From positions 2,651,001-2,715,000 of the forward strand of contig NZ_AP024563.1 in assembly GCF_018409545.1 (NCBI RefSeq): DNA of 64,000 nucleotides, written 5' to 3'. This document shows, piece after piece, positions 27,832 through 40,165 of the stretch (positions are counted from its first letter, which is position 1; each line of letters opens with the position of its first letter). The position numbers were made by a program, and so were the translations under genes. The stretch is from Allochromatium tepidum (GTDB lineage Bacteria > Pseudomonadota > Gammaproteobacteria > Chromatiales > Chromatiaceae). The notes beneath the pieces are model-generated. The model did no database searches. It saw only the letters and a list, made by a program, of their open reading frames with translations, and was not told the origin of the DNA.

Positions 27832-29982
27832 TCAAACCCCGCCATAATGCTCCCGCTCCCCCAGCCACCGATCAATCAACGGCGTAACGAGTTCGGGATA
27901 CCCCACGAGCAACAGATCCGCCGCCCGCTGCGCCTCGGCAATCAGCGGCTGATCCCGCAACGGATCGGCAATCCGGAACTGAATACTCCCCGTCTGGCGC
28001 GTCCCCAACACCTCACCCGCCCCCCGAATCGCCAAATCACGCTCGGCAATCTCAAACCCACTGGTCGAATCACGAATGATCCCCAGCCGCTCACGCGCAA
28101 TCGCCGACAGCGGCGCGTGATAGAGCAGCAGACAATAACTCTCCACCGACCCACGCCCAACCCGCCCGCGTAATTGATGCAACTGCGCCAAACCCAACCG
28201 CTCCGGATTCTCGATGATCATCAAACCGGCATTCGGCACATCGACCCCGACCTCGATCACCGTGGTCGCCACCAGCAGATCCAGCGCACCGGACGCAAAC
28301 GCCGCCATCACCGCATCGCGTTCCTGGCTCTTGAGCCGACCATGCACCAACCCGACCCGCAATCCATCCAGACACTCGCTCAACTGGCGCGCCGTATCCT
28401 CGGCCGCCTGACACTCCAGCACCTCCGACTCCTCGATCAGCGTACAGACCCAATACGCCTGACGCCCCGCCAGACACGCCTGACGCACCCGCTCAATGAC
28501 CTCGTCGCGCCGCGTATCCGGCACCGCGCGCGTGACGATCGGCGTGCGTCCGGGCGGCAGCCCGTCGATCACCGACAGATCCAGATCGGCATAGAGCGTC
28601 ATCGCCAGCGAGCGCGGAATCGGCGTCGCGGTCATGATGAGCTGATGCGGCGCCCTGTCCTCGCCCCCGCCCTTCTCGCGCAGTTTCAACCGCTGATGGA
28701 CGCCGAAGCGATGCTGCTCGTCGATGATGACCAGCCCCAGATCCTGAAACGCCACGTCGTCCTGCAACAGCGCATGGGTGCCGACCACGATCGGCGCCGC
28801 GCCCGAGGCGATCGCCGCCAGCCGTTCATCACGCTCGCGCCCCTTGTGACGCCCGGCCAGCCACATAGGTTCGAGCCCGAGCGCACCGAGCCAGCCGCTC
28901 AGACTGCGATGATGCTGCTCGGCCAGCAGCTCGGTCGGCGCCATGAGCGCGGCCTGACAACCCGACTCCAGCGCCTGGAGCGCGGCCAGCGCCGCCACCA
29001 CCGTCTTGCCCGCGCCCACGTCGCCCTGGAGCAGCCGCTGCATCGGCCGCGACTGCGCCAGATCGGCCGCGATCTCGGCCACCACCCGCTCCTGAGATTC
29101 GGTGAGCCGGAACGGCAGACTGGCCCGCAAGCGCTTGCGCAAGCCGCCATCGCCGCCCAGCACCGGCGCCGAGACGCGCCGCTGTTCCAGCCGCATCCGG
29201 CGCAGACTCACCTGATGCGCGACCAGTTCCTCGAAGGCCAGCCGGGCGAAGGCCGGATGCCGACCCTCAGTCAGATCCTGGAGCGGCGTACCGACCGGCG
29301 GACGATGCAGAAAGGCCAGCGCCTCGGTCAGGGTCGGCAGCTTCATGGATTCGAGGATCTCGGGCGGCAGCAGCTCGGCCGGCGCGGTGCGCTCCATGAG
29401 CGCCAGTGCCTGATCGGTCAGGCCGCGCCAGCGCGTTTGCTGAAGCCCCTCGGTCGAGGGATAGATGGGGGTCAGACAGGCCGCGATCGGCTCATCGGCC
29501 TCGGGGCGCAGGAGATGGTATTCGGGATGCACCATCTCCAGCGACTGCGGCCCCTGACGCACCTCGCCATAGCAGCGCACCCGCTCGCCGGGTTTGAGCG
29601 CGGCGGCCTGCTGGGGCGAGAAATAGAAGAAGCGCAACAGCAACCCGGCGCCGAGCGCGTCCCCGATCCAGACCTTCAGCGAGCGCCGCCGCCCGAGACC
29701 GATACCGGACTCCAGGATCTCGCCCTCGACCCAGGTCTCGACCCCGACCTCGATCTCGGTCAGCGGCGTCAGCCGGGTGCGATCCTGATAGCGCAGCGGC
29801 AGATGGAACAGCAGATCCTGGACCGTGCGAATACCGAGCCGTTCGAGCCGCTCGGCGATCTTCGGCCCGACCCGGTCGAGCGTGCGCGCCGGAATCCGGT
29901 CCAGCCCCTGATTCACGGCCCCGGAATCCGGCGCCACGGGCGTCACACCGGATGGGCCGGCGATGATCCCGGCTTCGGACAT
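27832..29982 (-). CDS. recG: ATP-dependent DNA helicase RecG
   Basis: Branch-migrating helicase that regresses stalled forks and processes R-loops and Holliday junctions. About 716 residues: an N-terminal wedge/OB domain (KTIAERL-like GPKIAERLERLGIRTVQDLLFHLPLRY), then the SF2 motor with Walker A GDVGAGKTVVA, motif Ia TELLAEQH, DEQH box (IIDEQHRFGVHQ), motif III TATPIPRSLAM, and the C-terminal lobe (VATTVIEVGVDVPNA, QLHQLRGRVGRG). ATG 29982 with a GGGAG site is chosen; ATG 30006 and GTG 30015 are in frame upstream. Confidence 0.97.
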   Translation of the reverse strand: MSEAGIIAGPSGVTPVAPDSGAVNQGLDRIPARTLDRVGPKIAERLERLGIRTVQDLLFHLPLRYQDRTRLTPLTEIEVGVETWVEGEILESGIGLGRRRSLKVWIGDALGAGLLLRFFYFSPQQAAALKPGERVRCYGEVRQGPQSLEMVHPEYHLLRPEADEPIAACLTPIYPSTEGLQQTRWRGLTDQALALMERTAPAELLPPEILESMKLPTLTEALAFLHRPPVGTPLQDLTEGRHPAFARLAFEELVAHQVSLRRMRLEQRRVSAPVLGGDGGLRKRLRASLPFRLTESQERVVAEIAADLAQSRPMQRLLQGDVGAGKTVVAALAALQALESGCQAALMAPTELLAEQHHRSLSGWLGALGLEPMWLAGRHKGRERDERLAAIASGAAPIVVGTHALLQDDVAFQDLGLVIIDEQHRFGVHQRLKLREKGGGEDRAPHQLIMTATPIPRSLAMTLYADLDLSVIDGLPPGRTPIVTRAVPDTRRDEVIERVRQACLAGRQAYWVCTLIEESEVLECQAAEDTARQLSECLDGLRVGLVHGRLKSQERDAVMAAFASGALDLLVATTVIEVGVDVPNAGLMIIENPERLGLAQLHQLRGRVGRGSVESYCLLLYHAPLSAIARERLGIIRDSTSGFEIAERDLAIRGAGEVLGTRQTGSIQFRIADPLRDQPLIAEAQRAADLLLVGYPELVTPLIDRWLGEREHYGGV

Positions 29983-30065
29983 GTCGTCGCGGACTCCCTC
30001 AGTCATCGGCGCCACTGTGATTCGAGTCGGTTGCTACACCCTGGCGCCGTGGCAGTATTCGCCCG

Positions 30066-31133
30066 TCACCAGGTCGAACTGACGCGCGTCCCGTCCGGAG
30101 CGTCCTTGCGCGAACGGATCGCCTGGGCGAGCTGATGCACGGCCATGGCGTAATAGGTGCTGTGATTGTAGCGTGTAATCACGTAGAAGTTCTTGAGTCC
30201 CAGCCAGTATTCATAGCCGCCCTGGGCGTCGAGTTCGAGCAGGCTGACGGTGCCGGTACGACCGAGCGCGCGCGTGGGCTTGATGCCGCGTCCGGCAAGC
30301 TCGTTCAAGCCGTAGCTGGTGTTGAAGCCGCTCTTCAGCGCTCGCGCGGCCGCCGGTGATTCGACGCTCGCACGCACGGCCACCGCCTCGCCCGGCTGCC
30401 AGCCGTGGTGGCGGAAATAGTTGGCCACGCTGCCGATGGCGTCGGCCGGATTCCAGAGGTCGCGATGGCCGTCGCCATCGTGATCGACCGCATGATCGCG
30501 GAAGCTCGACGGCATGAACTGCCCCAGCCCCATGGCGCCGGCGAAGGAACCGCGCGGTGCGAAGGGATCGATGTTCTCCTCGCGCGCCATGATCAGGAAA
30601 TTCTCCAGCTCGCCGGTGAAATACTCGGCGCGACGCGGATAGGCGAAGGCGAGCGTGGCCAGGGCATCGATGATGCGCGTCTTGCCGGTGAAGCCGCCGT
30701 AGCGCGTCTCCACGCCGATGATGGCGACGATGTATTCGGGCGGAACGCCATAGTGCGCGGCGGCACGATCGAGCGCCGCCTCGTTGCGACGCCAGAAGGC
30801 CACGCCGTTGTTGATGGAGTCCTCGCCGAGGAACTTGGCCCGATAGCGCGTCCAGGCCCCGGTCGGGCCGGTGCTCTTACTTGGCGCCTGCTGGTCCATC
30901 AGATCGATGATGGACTGCTGACGCCGTGCACCCGAAAGGATCGCCGCCGTGCGCTCAGGTGAATAGCCATGCTGGCGCATACGCGCGATGAAAGCGTCGA
31001 CGCCGGGCGCACCGGCAAAGTCACCGCTGACCGGGACGTGCATGGCGTTATAGGCGCCATCGTCGCGCGTCGACGACGTACCGCAACCGACCAGCAGCAG
31101 CGCCAGCAAAGGGATGAATCTCAATATGGACAT
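30066..31133 (-). CDS. mltB: Membrane-bound lytic murein transglycosylase B
   Basis: Cleaves peptidoglycan glycan strands with formation of 1,6-anhydromuramic acid. The 355-residue product starts MSILRFIPLLALLLVGCG, a lipoprotein signal peptide with the lipobox Cys at the end, so it is probably outer-membrane anchored. The catalytic Glu is in the family motif AIIGVETRYGGFTG; downstream FAGAMGLGQFMPSSF, DHDGDGHRDLWNPADAIGSV and NYFRHHGW are diagnostic. The upstream extension of the frame (15 codons) lacks signal character. It lies between recG and ridA. Confidence 0.95.
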   Translation of the reverse strand: MSILRFIPLLALLLVGCGTSSTRDDGAYNAMHVPVSGDFAGAPGVDAFIARMRQHGYSPERTAAILSGARRQQSIIDLMDQQAPSKSTGPTGAWTRYRAKFLGEDSINNGVAFWRRNEAALDRAAAHYGVPPEYIVAIIGVETRYGGFTGKTRIIDALATLAFAYPRRAEYFTGELENFLIMAREENIDPFAPRGSFAGAMGLGQFMPSSFRDHAVDHDGDGHRDLWNPADAIGSVANYFRHHGWQPGEAVAVRASVESPAAARALKSGFNTSYGLNELAGRGIKPTRALGRTGTVSLLELDAQGGYEYWLGLKNFYVITRYNHSTYYAMAVHQLAQAIRSRKDAPDGTRVSSTW

Positions 31134-31174
31134 GATGGAACGGCCTCCAGGCGCGCGGAACGACACAGGTATTT

Positions 31175-31558
31175 TCAATCGAGCACCAGGATGGCATCCA
31201 TTTCGACCTTGGCGCCCTTGGGCAGGGCCGCCACGCCGATGGCCGCACGCGCCGGATAGGGTTCCTGGAAATACTCGGCCATGATCTGATTGACCAAAGC
31301 GAAGTCGTTGAGGTCGGTGAGAAAGACATTGAGCTTGACGATATCGCTCAGATCGCCGCCGGCCGCCTGGGCGACCGCGCGCAGATTGTCGAAGACGCGC
31401 CGGATCTGGGCGCTCATGTCGCCCTCGATCAGTTCCATGGTCTCGGGCGCCAGCGGAATCTGGCCGGAGAGATAGACGGTCCGATCGACGCGGACGGCCT
31501 GTGAATAGGTGCCGATGGCGCGCGGTGCCTGATCGGTGCGGATGATCTGTTTGCTCAT
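31175..31558 (-). CDS. ridA: RidA family enamine/imine deaminase
   Basis: Hydrolyses reactive 2-aminoacrylate-type enamines from PLP enzymes. The 127-residue product has the YjgF/RidA signature: [22 protein letters not shown], then [23 protein letters not shown] and the C-terminal [21 protein letters not shown] with the substrate-binding Arg. ATG 31558 gives normal family length. Its promoter must lie in the 127-bp divergent gap with purC. recG and ridA are close neighbours in many gammaproteobacteria; here mltB sits between them. Confidence 0.96.
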   Translation of the reverse strand: MSKQIIRTDQAPRAIGTYSQAVRVDRTVYLSGQIPLAPETMELIEGDMSAQIRRVFDNLRAVAQAAGGDLSDIVKLNVFLTDLNDFALVNQIMAEYFQEPYPARAAIGVAALPKGAKVEMDAILVLD

Positions 31559-31685
31559 AGTGTCGGTCTCTCTCCAGTCAGGGTCAGGACGCGAACAGCC
31601 GTTGCCGGCAGTATCGGCGGTTATTGGGCGCGGTATCGCCATGGCGGTTTATAATCGCAGTCTTATCGATTCCGGATCAACCGCC

Positions 31686-32567
31686 ATGCCCGCTCTCTAT
31701 CAATCCAATCTGCCCCATCTCGAACTGATCGCGCGCGGCAAGGTCCGCGATCTCTATCGCATCGACGACGATCATCTGCTGGTCGTGGCCAGCGACCGGC
31801 TGTCGGCCTTCGACGTGGTGCTGCCCGATCCCATCCCCGGCAAGGGCGAGGTGCTGGCGCGGTTGTCGCGCTTCTGGTTCGCGCGCACGGCCGACATCAT
31901 CCCCAATCATCTCACCGACATTCCGGTGTCTTCGGTCGTGACCGATCCGCAGGCGCTGGCCGAACTCGGCGACCGTGCCATGGTGGTGCGCCGCTTCGAG
32001 CCGCTGCCGGTCGAGGCCATCGTGCGCGGCTATCTGATCGGCTCGGGCTGGAAGGACTATCAGGCCACGGGTTCGGTCTGCGGCATCGCCCTGCCGTCGG
32101 GTCTGCGTCAGGCCGACCGGCTGCCCGAGCCCATCTTCACGCCCTCGACCAAGGCCGAGCTGGGCGCGCACGACGAGAATGTCGATTTCGCCCACACGGT
32201 TAGGCTGATCGGTCGCGCGCTGGCCGAGCAGGTGCGTGATACCAGTCTGGCCATCTACCGGCGCTGCGCGGCCCATGCGCTGGAGCGCGGCCTCATCATC
32301 GCCGACACCAAGTTCGAGTTCGGACTCGACGACGACGGACGGCTGTATCTGATCGACGAGGCCCTGACGCCGGATTCGTCGCGCTTCTGGCCGGCCGACG
32401 ATTATCAGCCGGGCATGAGTCCGCCGAGCTTCGACAAGCAGTTCGTGCGCGACTATCTGGAGACGCTCGACTGGGACAAGACCCCGCCCGGTCCCAAACT
32501 GCCCCCGGAGATCATCGAGCGCACAGCGGCCAAATATCGCGAGGCCGAAGAACGGCTGACAGCCTGA
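31686..32567 (+). CDS. purC: Phosphoribosylaminoimidazole-succinocarboxamide synthase (SAICAR synthase)
   Basis: Couples CAIR and aspartate using ATP in de novo purine synthesis. The 293-residue frame shows [65 protein letters not shown] and [16 protein letters not shown]. The length and the inserted loop place it in the longer (about 295-residue) PurC class. ATG 31686 is selected; the frame is open upstream across the ridA promoter region but without family similarity. Confidence 0.98.
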   Translation: MPALYQSNLPHLELIARGKVRDLYRIDDDHLLVVASDRLSAFDVVLPDPIPGKGEVLARLSRFWFARTADIIPNHLTDIPVSSVVTDPQALAELGDRAMVVRRFEPLPVEAIVRGYLIGSGWKDYQATGSVCGIALPSGLRQADRLPEPIFTPSTKAELGAHDENVDFAHTVRLIGRALAEQVRDTSLAIYRRCAAHALERGLIIADTKFEFGLDDDGRLYLIDEALTPDSSRFWPADDYQPGMSPPSFDKQFVRDYLETLDWDKTPPGPKLPPEIIERTAAKYREAEERLTA

Positions 32568-32651
32568 GACCCGCCAACCTTCTAAGGAGCACGGCACCGT
32601 CGCTGTCCGGCGCCCGGCTCCACACACTTAAGTCGTACCTCTCAATCGACC

Positions 32652-35134
<2,483 letters not shown>

Positions 35135-35164
35135 CCGAACAGCTCCGGCGGTTCACGGCCAACC

Positions 35165-35749
35165 TCAAAGATCGAACGCCTCGGGCGCCGGCCAGTCGAT
35201 CCGTACTCCAGGCAGGGCGGCGACCTCGGTACGCCCGATCAATTCCAGCAGCTCGGGAGCACCGTAGCGGCCATCCTCGCCAAGGCGGTACAGCGTCAAC
35301 AGCCGGTCAACCGGATGGATGAGCCAGTATTCACGCACGCCATGGCGTTCATAGAGCGCGCGTTTGTGAATCTGATCCCTCGCCGCCGTCGCCGGGGAGA
35401 GGATTTCGATCACCCAGTCCGGCGCGCCCCGAGCGCCCTTGTCGTCTAGGCGCGTGCGATCGCAAAACACCGCGATATCCGGTTGCACCACGGTATCGAC
35501 CCGCTCGTCGGCCTCGTCGGTCTTGGGCAGACGTACATCGAAGGGCGCCACATAGAGACGGCAGCCTGTACCCTTGAGCTGCGGATGAATCTGGGCGACG
35601 CATTCGGTGATGAATTCCTGATGCAGGCGCGTCGGCGCCGGGCACATGGCGAAGGCTTCGCCATCGATCAGCTCCCAGCGCTCGTCCTCGGGCCAGCGGC
35701 AGTAATCGGCATAGGTGAATTGGCCTGTCTTTGCACCCAGTTGCGGCAT
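35165..35749 (-). CDS. Uma2 family (DUF820) putative PD-(D/E)XK endonuclease
   Basis: Small 194-residue protein of the Uma2/DUF820 family, abundant in cyanobacteria and purple sulfur bacteria. Features: N-terminal YCRWPEDERWELIDGEAFAM, then LHQEFITECVAQIH, VQPDIAVFCDRTRLDDKG with the active-site Asp, PDWVIEILSPATAARD with Glu, and KRALYERHGVREYWLIHP. The fold is restriction-enzyme-like, but no biological role is established. Convergent with murU (30-bp gap). The 586 bp beyond it are non-genic with an IS1 remnant. Confidence 0.88.
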   Translation of the reverse strand: MPQLGAKTGQFTYADYCRWPEDERWELIDGEAFAMCPAPTRLHQEFITECVAQIHPQLKGTGCRLYVAPFDVRLPKTDEADERVDTVVQPDIAVFCDRTRLDDKGARGAPDWVIEILSPATAARDQIHKRALYERHGVREYWLIHPVDRLLTLYRLGEDGRYGAPELLELIGRTEVAALPGVRIDWPAPEAFDL

Positions 35750-35906
35750 CTCAAGCTCCTCAAGACGTATGAGTCTTCAGAAATTCCTCGAACGCATTGA
35801 CCGGTAAGGGACGCCATATCCTATGCGATCCGGGGGTAGTCCTGCAAAAAGTAGTGGGAACGCAGTACAATAAATCCCATGCCAATCAAAGAGCGAATAC
35901 GTAGCC

Positions 35907-36050
35907 ATGATTTGTCCACGCTGTCATTCTTCCAAAGTGGTTAAAAACGGCAGTATTCATAACGGCAAGAGAAAATTTGCTTGTCAGGATTGCGGACGGC
36001 AATTTGTTGAAAAACCCGAAAACGAAATTTCACAGGAAAAAAAGATTTAG
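35907..36050 (+). pseudogene. IS1-family transposase fragment (InsA-type zinc ribbon)
   Basis: A 47-codon frame, MICPRCHSSKVVKNGSIHNG..., contains the four-cysteine zinc ribbon of IS1-type transposases (C3, C6, C26, C29; CQDCGRQFVE). It ends at an early TAG. In the -1 frame after a run of seven A (36037-36043) the protein continues as EKKDLVDKLLLERI, as expected for the family, then similarity stops near 36075. So the remnant carries an indel or slippage at the A-run and a 3' deletion. The segment from about 35828 (GGGGGTAGTCC...) may be the element's left end. AT-rich against GC-rich surroundings. Confidence 0.75.
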
Positions 36051-36075
36051 TTGATAAGCTCTTATTAGAACGGAT

Positions 36076-36278
36076 CGTCGGCGCGCGCTATTTTCGGCTG
36101 GAGGATGGCGAATGGCGTCTGCGCCGCTGTCTCATGCCGTCCCATGCTCACCCGCGACGAGACCGTGATCCGCCAGGACTGTCTGTGCTATCTGATGGAG
36201 CGCTATCAGACACCGTCCGCCGCTTGGTAAGGGTTCAACAACGCCTTGGCTGTGGCGGTTCTTTCTCCCCCTTTCCCC
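36076..36278 (+). other. Non-genic stretch after IS1 remnant, with an orphan ORF tail
   Basis: No complete gene is visible. Positions 36144-36230 can be read as MLTRDETVIRQDCLCYLMER then YQTPSAAW and a stop, which looks like the C-terminus of some protein whose upstream part was removed when the IS1 remnant was joined. I do not recognise the family. Confidence 0.35.
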
Positions 36279-36307
36279 AACCCCTCTCCCGCGAGGGGAG
36301 AGGGGTT
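36279..36307. repeat. GC-rich 12-bp inverted repeat, possible lipA terminator
   Basis: Arms AACCCCTCTCCC and GGGAGAGGGGTT around a five-base loop, 29 bp in all, ending 28 bp beyond the lipA stop. The CCCTCTCCCGCGAGGGGAGAG type hairpin is a common dispersed proteobacterial repeat. There is no clear T-run on the lipA side, so a terminator role is only possible. Confidence 0.6.
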
Positions 36308-36335
36308 CAGGCGGATACGTTCCGTCACTCAGGAT

Positions 36336-37310
36336 TCAGCGCACCAGATCACCGGCCTGCCGGTCGGCGTGATAGGACGAGCGCACCATGGCGCCGCTGG
36401 CCACATTGGAGAAACCCATGTCCTCACCGGCCCGGTGCAGGGCGTCGAACTCGTCCGGGGTCCAGTAGCGGCGCACCGGCAGATGATCGCGCGAGGGCTG
36501 GAGATACTGCCCGAGCGTGAGCATGTCGCAGTCGTGGGCGCGCAGATCGCGCATGACGTCGAGCACCTCGTCCTGGGTCTCACCGAGTCCGAGCATGATC
36601 CCGGATTTGGTCGGAACCGAAGGATGACGCGCTTTGAACGCCTGGAGCAGTGTTAGGGAACCGGCATAATCGGCCCCCGGACGCGCCTCGCGATAGAGAC
36701 GCGGGACGGTTTCGAGATTGTGATTGAAGACGTCCGGCACGGCTTCGCCCGCGAACTGATCAAGCGCCACCGACTCGCGACCGCGAAAATCCGGCACCAG
36801 GCATTCGAGCCGGGTATCTGGATTTCGTGCACGGATAGCACGCAGACAGTCGGCGAAGTGCCCTGCCCCGCCATCGCGCAGATCGTCGCGATCGACCGAG
36901 GTGATGACCACATAGCGCAATCCCAGGAGCGCGATCGACTCGGCCAGATGCGCCGGTTCGTCCGGGTCGGGCGGCTGAGGGCGACCGTGCGCGACGTCAC
37001 AGAAGGGACAGCGACGGGTGCAGACATCGCCCAGGATCATGAAGGTCGCCGTGCCATGCGCGAAGCACTCGCCCAGATTCGGACACTGAGCCTCTTCGCA
37101 GACGGTCGCCAGCTTGCTCTCGCGCAACAGCTTCTTGATCCGCGCCACGCCCGGACCGACAGGCGCACGCGCACGAATCCAACTCGGCTTGCGCAGCACA
37201 GGAGCATTGGTCTCGACCTTGATCGGGATGCGCGCGAGCTTGTCCCGGCCGCGCTGGTGGGTGTCGGGTGTGGCGCGTGAGGGCGCGTTCAGAGTATCCG
37301 GCGTTGACAT
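36336..37310 (-). CDS. lipA: Lipoyl synthase
   Basis: Radical SAM enzyme inserting two sulfurs into protein-bound octanoyl groups. The 324-residue frame has both cluster motifs: the auxiliary-cluster [12 protein letters not shown] and the radical [16 protein letters not shown]. Also present are [50 protein letters not shown] and [15 protein letters not shown]. Length is normal. It lies downstream of idi on the same strand (43-bp gap) and may be read from the photosynthesis superoperon side. Confidence 0.97.
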   Translation of the reverse strand: MSTPDTLNAPSRATPDTHQRGRDKLARIPIKVETNAPVLRKPSWIRARAPVGPGVARIKKLLRESKLATVCEEAQCPNLGECFAHGTATFMILGDVCTRRCPFCDVAHGRPQPPDPDEPAHLAESIALLGLRYVVITSVDRDDLRDGGAGHFADCLRAIRARNPDTRLECLVPDFRGRESVALDQFAGEAVPDVFNHNLETVPRLYREARPGADYAGSLTLLQAFKARHPSVPTKSGIMLGLGETQDEVLDVMRDLRAHDCDMLTLGQYLQPSRDHLPVRRYWTPDEFDALHRAGEDMGFSNVASGAMVRSSYHADRQAGDLVR

Positions 37311-37353
37311 GGCGTCCTGGTCGAGCGGCGGGGAGCCGCAAAAGCTGAGTAAA

Positions 37354-37926
37354 TCAGTCGCTCAGCATACGCTCGACGAGCAGCTTGAACCAGGGGGTGA
37401 ACCACTCGGGATGCCGGCGCAGGGCGCGCTTGATCGCCGGCACCGACATCCAGCGCCAGGCGCCGACCTCGGTCGGATCGGGACGCGGAGTCTCGGTATG
37501 GACGCCGTAGAAGACGTGCAGATATTCGTGCTCGATCAGCCCGCTCGCCTGATCCGCGGCCCGGTAGACGAACTCGGCGCGCTCGTTCAGCGGCACGCGG
37601 ATGCCGAACTCTTCCTTCAGCCGCCGACCGGCCGCCATCGGCGTGGTCTCGCCCGGACGCGGATGACCGCAGCAGGTGTTCGACCAGCGTGAGGCGAAGT
37701 GATACTTGCTGTCGGCCCGGCGCTGCAACAGCAGCTCGCCCTCGGCATTGAAGACCAGGATCGAGAAGGCACGATGCAGTTGGCCGAGTTCATGCGGTTC
37801 GAGCTTACCGGCGACACCGATAGGGCGATCCTGCTCGTCGACCAGGATCAACTTCTCGGCGGCATCGCGCTGGGCGGCACGCTCCAGATCACCCGCTGCC
37901 GGCAGGGGCACGATGTGAGCCGTCAA
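37354..37926 (-). CDS. idi: Isopentenyl-diphosphate delta-isomerase, type I
   Basis: Interconverts IPP and DMAPP, supplying isoprenoid precursors for carotenoids and the bacteriochlorophyll phytyl tail. The 190-residue Nudix-fold protein shows [34 protein letters not shown] with the catalytic Cys, RRLKEEFGI with metal-binding Glu, and [10 protein letters not shown]. The start is TTG at 37926, within a TTGA overlap with the RLP stop and just after a strong GGAGGTG site that lies in the end of the RLP gene. This is close translational coupling to the RuBisCO-like protein. Confidence 0.95.
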   Translation of the reverse strand: MTAHIVPLPAAGDLERAAQRDAAEKLILVDEQDRPIGVAGKLEPHELGQLHRAFSILVFNAEGELLLQRRADSKYHFASRWSNTCCGHPRPGETTPMAAGRRLKEEFGIRVPLNERAEFVYRAADQASGLIEHEYLHVFYGVHTETPRPDPTEVGAWRWMSVPAIKRALRRHPEWFTPWFKLLVERMLSD

Positions 37927-39296
37927 CTGTCACCTCCAGCCGCATTCGCTTCGGAGGCCGGATCAGACGACTGAGGCGATGCAGCTTGATCATGCGCCGG
38001 CCTGCCGAAGGCCGCGATCGCCGCGCTCAGCTCGGGATGACGCTTGGCCCATTCCTCCAGCGTCTCGCCGGCGACGATCGCCTCCCAGGCCTGACGGATA
38101 CTGGCCGCCCCGGCACGCGGTCCCATCGGATGCCCGAAGACACCGCGTCCCGGCACGAAGCCGAAATCGACCGTGCCGAGCTTTTCATAGAGCGGACGCA
38201 GGGTACCGGCCCAATCGCTGCCGCCCGGAACCGGCAGACTCGGCTTGATCGGCCCCATGGGTTCGAGACAGGCCGTCGCACAGGCGCGCACCTCGTCATC
38301 CGTCATGTGCATGCGTGGCCCGAAGCCGGGCATGATGATGACGTCATAGCCCGCCAACCGTTGCAGCTTGGTGAAGACCCGCGTGTGGACACCGAAGCGT
38401 TCCAGCCGCGCAAAGGGTGCGATGAATGGAAAATGCGCCATCAGCGGCACCTGGGCGTGCTTGCGCAGCATCCGCACCGCGCTCAGCCCCGTCGGCATGG
38501 CATTGATCAGCAGCGCATTGGCACCGCGCGCGACGGCGCGATCATGCAGCTCGACCAGCCGATCGACCTCGTCGGTGATATTGGCCAGATAGATCTTGGG
38601 TACCCCCGTCGCGACCTCGGCCCGCCGCCGCGCTTCACCCAGAAGTTCGGCGCGCCGGTCGAGCGGGCACCAGTCGGTGTCGGTCAGCATCTCGTCATCC
38701 TTGGCAATATCGAGCCCGCCCAGCCAGCTTTCATAACCCAATTCGGCAAAGGCTTCGGGCGGAAGTCCGATATTGGGCTTGATGACGCCGAAGAAGATCG
38801 GCCGATCATGGACCTGCAACCGCTCGCGCAAGCCCGCGACGCCGAACTGAGGGCCTTGGAAGCAGGCCAGATAGGTCTCGGGAAACTCGATGTCGAGCAG
38901 CTTGACGATGGGCGCGCCGGGCGAGAAGAACGTCCCCTCGCCACAGATCGCACTCAGCAGGTTCGGCAGACGCGGGCCGAAATTGCCGTGCGGATGGGCG
39001 ATGCGCAGCCGACAGGCCATGACCGGACCGTCCGAACCCGACCCCACACCATAGCTGAATTCCGGACGCGGACCGTCGAGGATCTGGAGATCGACCACGC
39101 GCGCGCCGAACCGAGGCCGCAGATCCTCATCGGAACCGACGCGACGCCATTGCGCGGTCGACTGCTCGGAGCAGAAGTGCGCGGCGGCCAGCTCGGGATC
39201 GCCGGAGCATTCCAGGTAGTAATCGAGGAAGAGATAGGCTTCCCGATCCAGGGATGCCTCATCGGCGAAGAAGCCGGCCCAATCGCTTGCTTTCAT
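37923..39296 (-). CDS. RuBisCO-like protein, form IV
   Basis: Large-subunit-type RuBisCO homologue of 457 residues without CO2-fixing capacity expected. Conserved: [20 protein letters not shown] (the first active-site Lys kept, the second replaced by Asn), [14 protein letters not shown] (carbamate Lys and Asp/Glu metal ligands kept) and [13 protein letters not shown]. The loop-6 GKLEG-type motif of true RuBisCO is absent; MPGFGPRMH stands in its place. Form IV proteins act in sulfur-salvage enolase/isomerase reactions in some species; the photosynthetic-bacterial subgroup is largely uncharacterised. ATG 39296 ([10 protein letters not shown]) is chosen. It lies below puf and yjbQ and overlaps idi. 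Confidence 0.92.
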   Translation of the reverse strand: MKASDWAGFFADEASLDREAYLFLDYYLECSGDPELAAAHFCSEQSTAQWRRVGSDEDLRPRFGARVVDLQILDGPRPEFSYGVGSGSDGPVMACRLRIAHPHGNFGPRLPNLLSAICGEGTFFSPGAPIVKLLDIEFPETYLACFQGPQFGVAGLRERLQVHDRPIFFGVIKPNIGLPPEAFAELGYESWLGGLDIAKDDEMLTDTDWCPLDRRAELLGEARRRAEVATGVPKIYLANITDEVDRLVELHDRAVARGANALLINAMPTGLSAVRMLRKHAQVPLMAHFPFIAPFARLERFGVHTRVFTKLQRLAGYDVIIMPGFGPRMHMTDDEVRACATACLEPMGPIKPSLPVPGGSDWAGTLRPLYEKLGTVDFGFVPGRGVFGHPMGPRAGAASIRQAWEAIVAGETLEEWAKRHPELSAAIAAFGRPAHDQAASPQSSDPASEANAAGGDS

Positions 39297-39352
39297 GGCG
39301 CAAACAGCGTCTGATGAAATGGAATCGATGACGTCACGATCATCGGGGACGG

Positions 39353-39784
39353 TCAGAGGATGCCGGCGATCTGTACGCGCACCTGACGTTGCGGACGCGG
39401 CCCATCGAGTTCGATGAAGAAGACCGATTGCCACTCACCGAGCAGGAGCCGCCCGTCCTCGACCAGGATGGTCTCGGAGGCGTTCATGAACAGCCCGATG
39501 AGATGCGAATGCGTGTTGGGACGACCGTCGAGCGGGTCGATGTCGTGCCGGTAGTGCGTCTGACCCGGCGGTGCGAGTCGCGTCAGAAAATCGAGCATGT
39601 CCTGCTGGAGCTTCGGCTCACGCTCGTTCAAGGCCACGAAGGCGGTCGTATGCGCCGAGGTGATCGTCACCCAACCCTGGCGGACGGGATGACGCTCGAA
39701 CGCCTGCCGAACCTGTTCGGAGAGATCGATGATCTCGATCGCGGTCCGGGTGTTCAGCTGAATCTGCTCGACGTGGAAATGCAT
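39353..39784 (-). CDS. YjbQ family (UPF0047) protein
   Basis: Small 143-residue cytosolic protein of the YjbQ/UPF0047 family, annotated in some systems as having secondary thiamine-phosphate synthase activity. Diagnostic segments: [55 protein letters not shown] and [16 protein letters not shown]; the His-rich cluster is probably metal-binding. It lies between the last light-harvesting gene and the RLP gene on the same strand, so it is likely transcribed with them. A specific photosynthetic role is not established. Confidence 0.9.
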   Translation of the reverse strand: MHFHVEQIQLNTRTAIEIIDLSEQVRQAFERHPVRQGWVTITSAHTTAFVALNEREPKLQQDMLDFLTRLAPPGQTHYRHDIDPLDGRPNTHSHLIGLFMNASETILVEDGRLLLGEWQSVFFIELDGPRPQRQVRVQIAGIL

Positions 39785-39873
39785 CTTGAATCAGCGGGAG
39801 CTATCCGAACGAAAAAACGGGCGAGGGAGGACTCGACACTCTCCCCGCCCGCGCATGCCCTCGATCGCTCGAA

Positions 39874-40077
39874 TCAACGACCAGCCGGCAGAGCGGACAT
39901 ACCAGCCGACAGGGCGACCGGAGCATGATCCGGACCCAGCAACCAGTCGAATCCTGGCGAGCTCAGCAGCATGTAATGAATGAACAGAGCCAGCGCGAAC
40001 AAAAAGGCGCCCAGCCCAATCAGGGCCATGCGCGGATCGAAGGCCAGCCAAATCTTGTACAGTTGTTGGGGCATCAT
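39874..40077 (-). CDS. pufA3: Light-harvesting 1 alpha subunit, copy 3
   Basis: LH1 alpha polypeptide, 67 residues: [20 protein letters not shown] start, a single membrane helix with the bacteriochlorophyll-binding His in [15 protein letters not shown], and a C-terminal tail of about 24 residues after FDWLL. Two tandem ATG codons (40077, 40074) are possible starts. Compared with pufA1 and pufA2 the Trp/His spacing is kept but the tail differs ([20 protein letters not shown]). Last gene of the puf operon; follows pufB3 after 88 bp. Confidence 0.93.
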
Positions 40078-40165
40078 CGGGGTTCTCCTGACGAATGAAA
40101 CGGGACGCGGCGGCTTAGGCCGCCCGCCTCCCGTCATTATCCGCGACGCGGCGGAAATCCGGCGA

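Noticed and set aside
35907..36050. IS1 fragment as a functional small zinc-ribbon protein
   Set aside because: Sequence continuity in the -1 frame and the abrupt end of similarity indicate a broken transposase, not a stand-alone gene.
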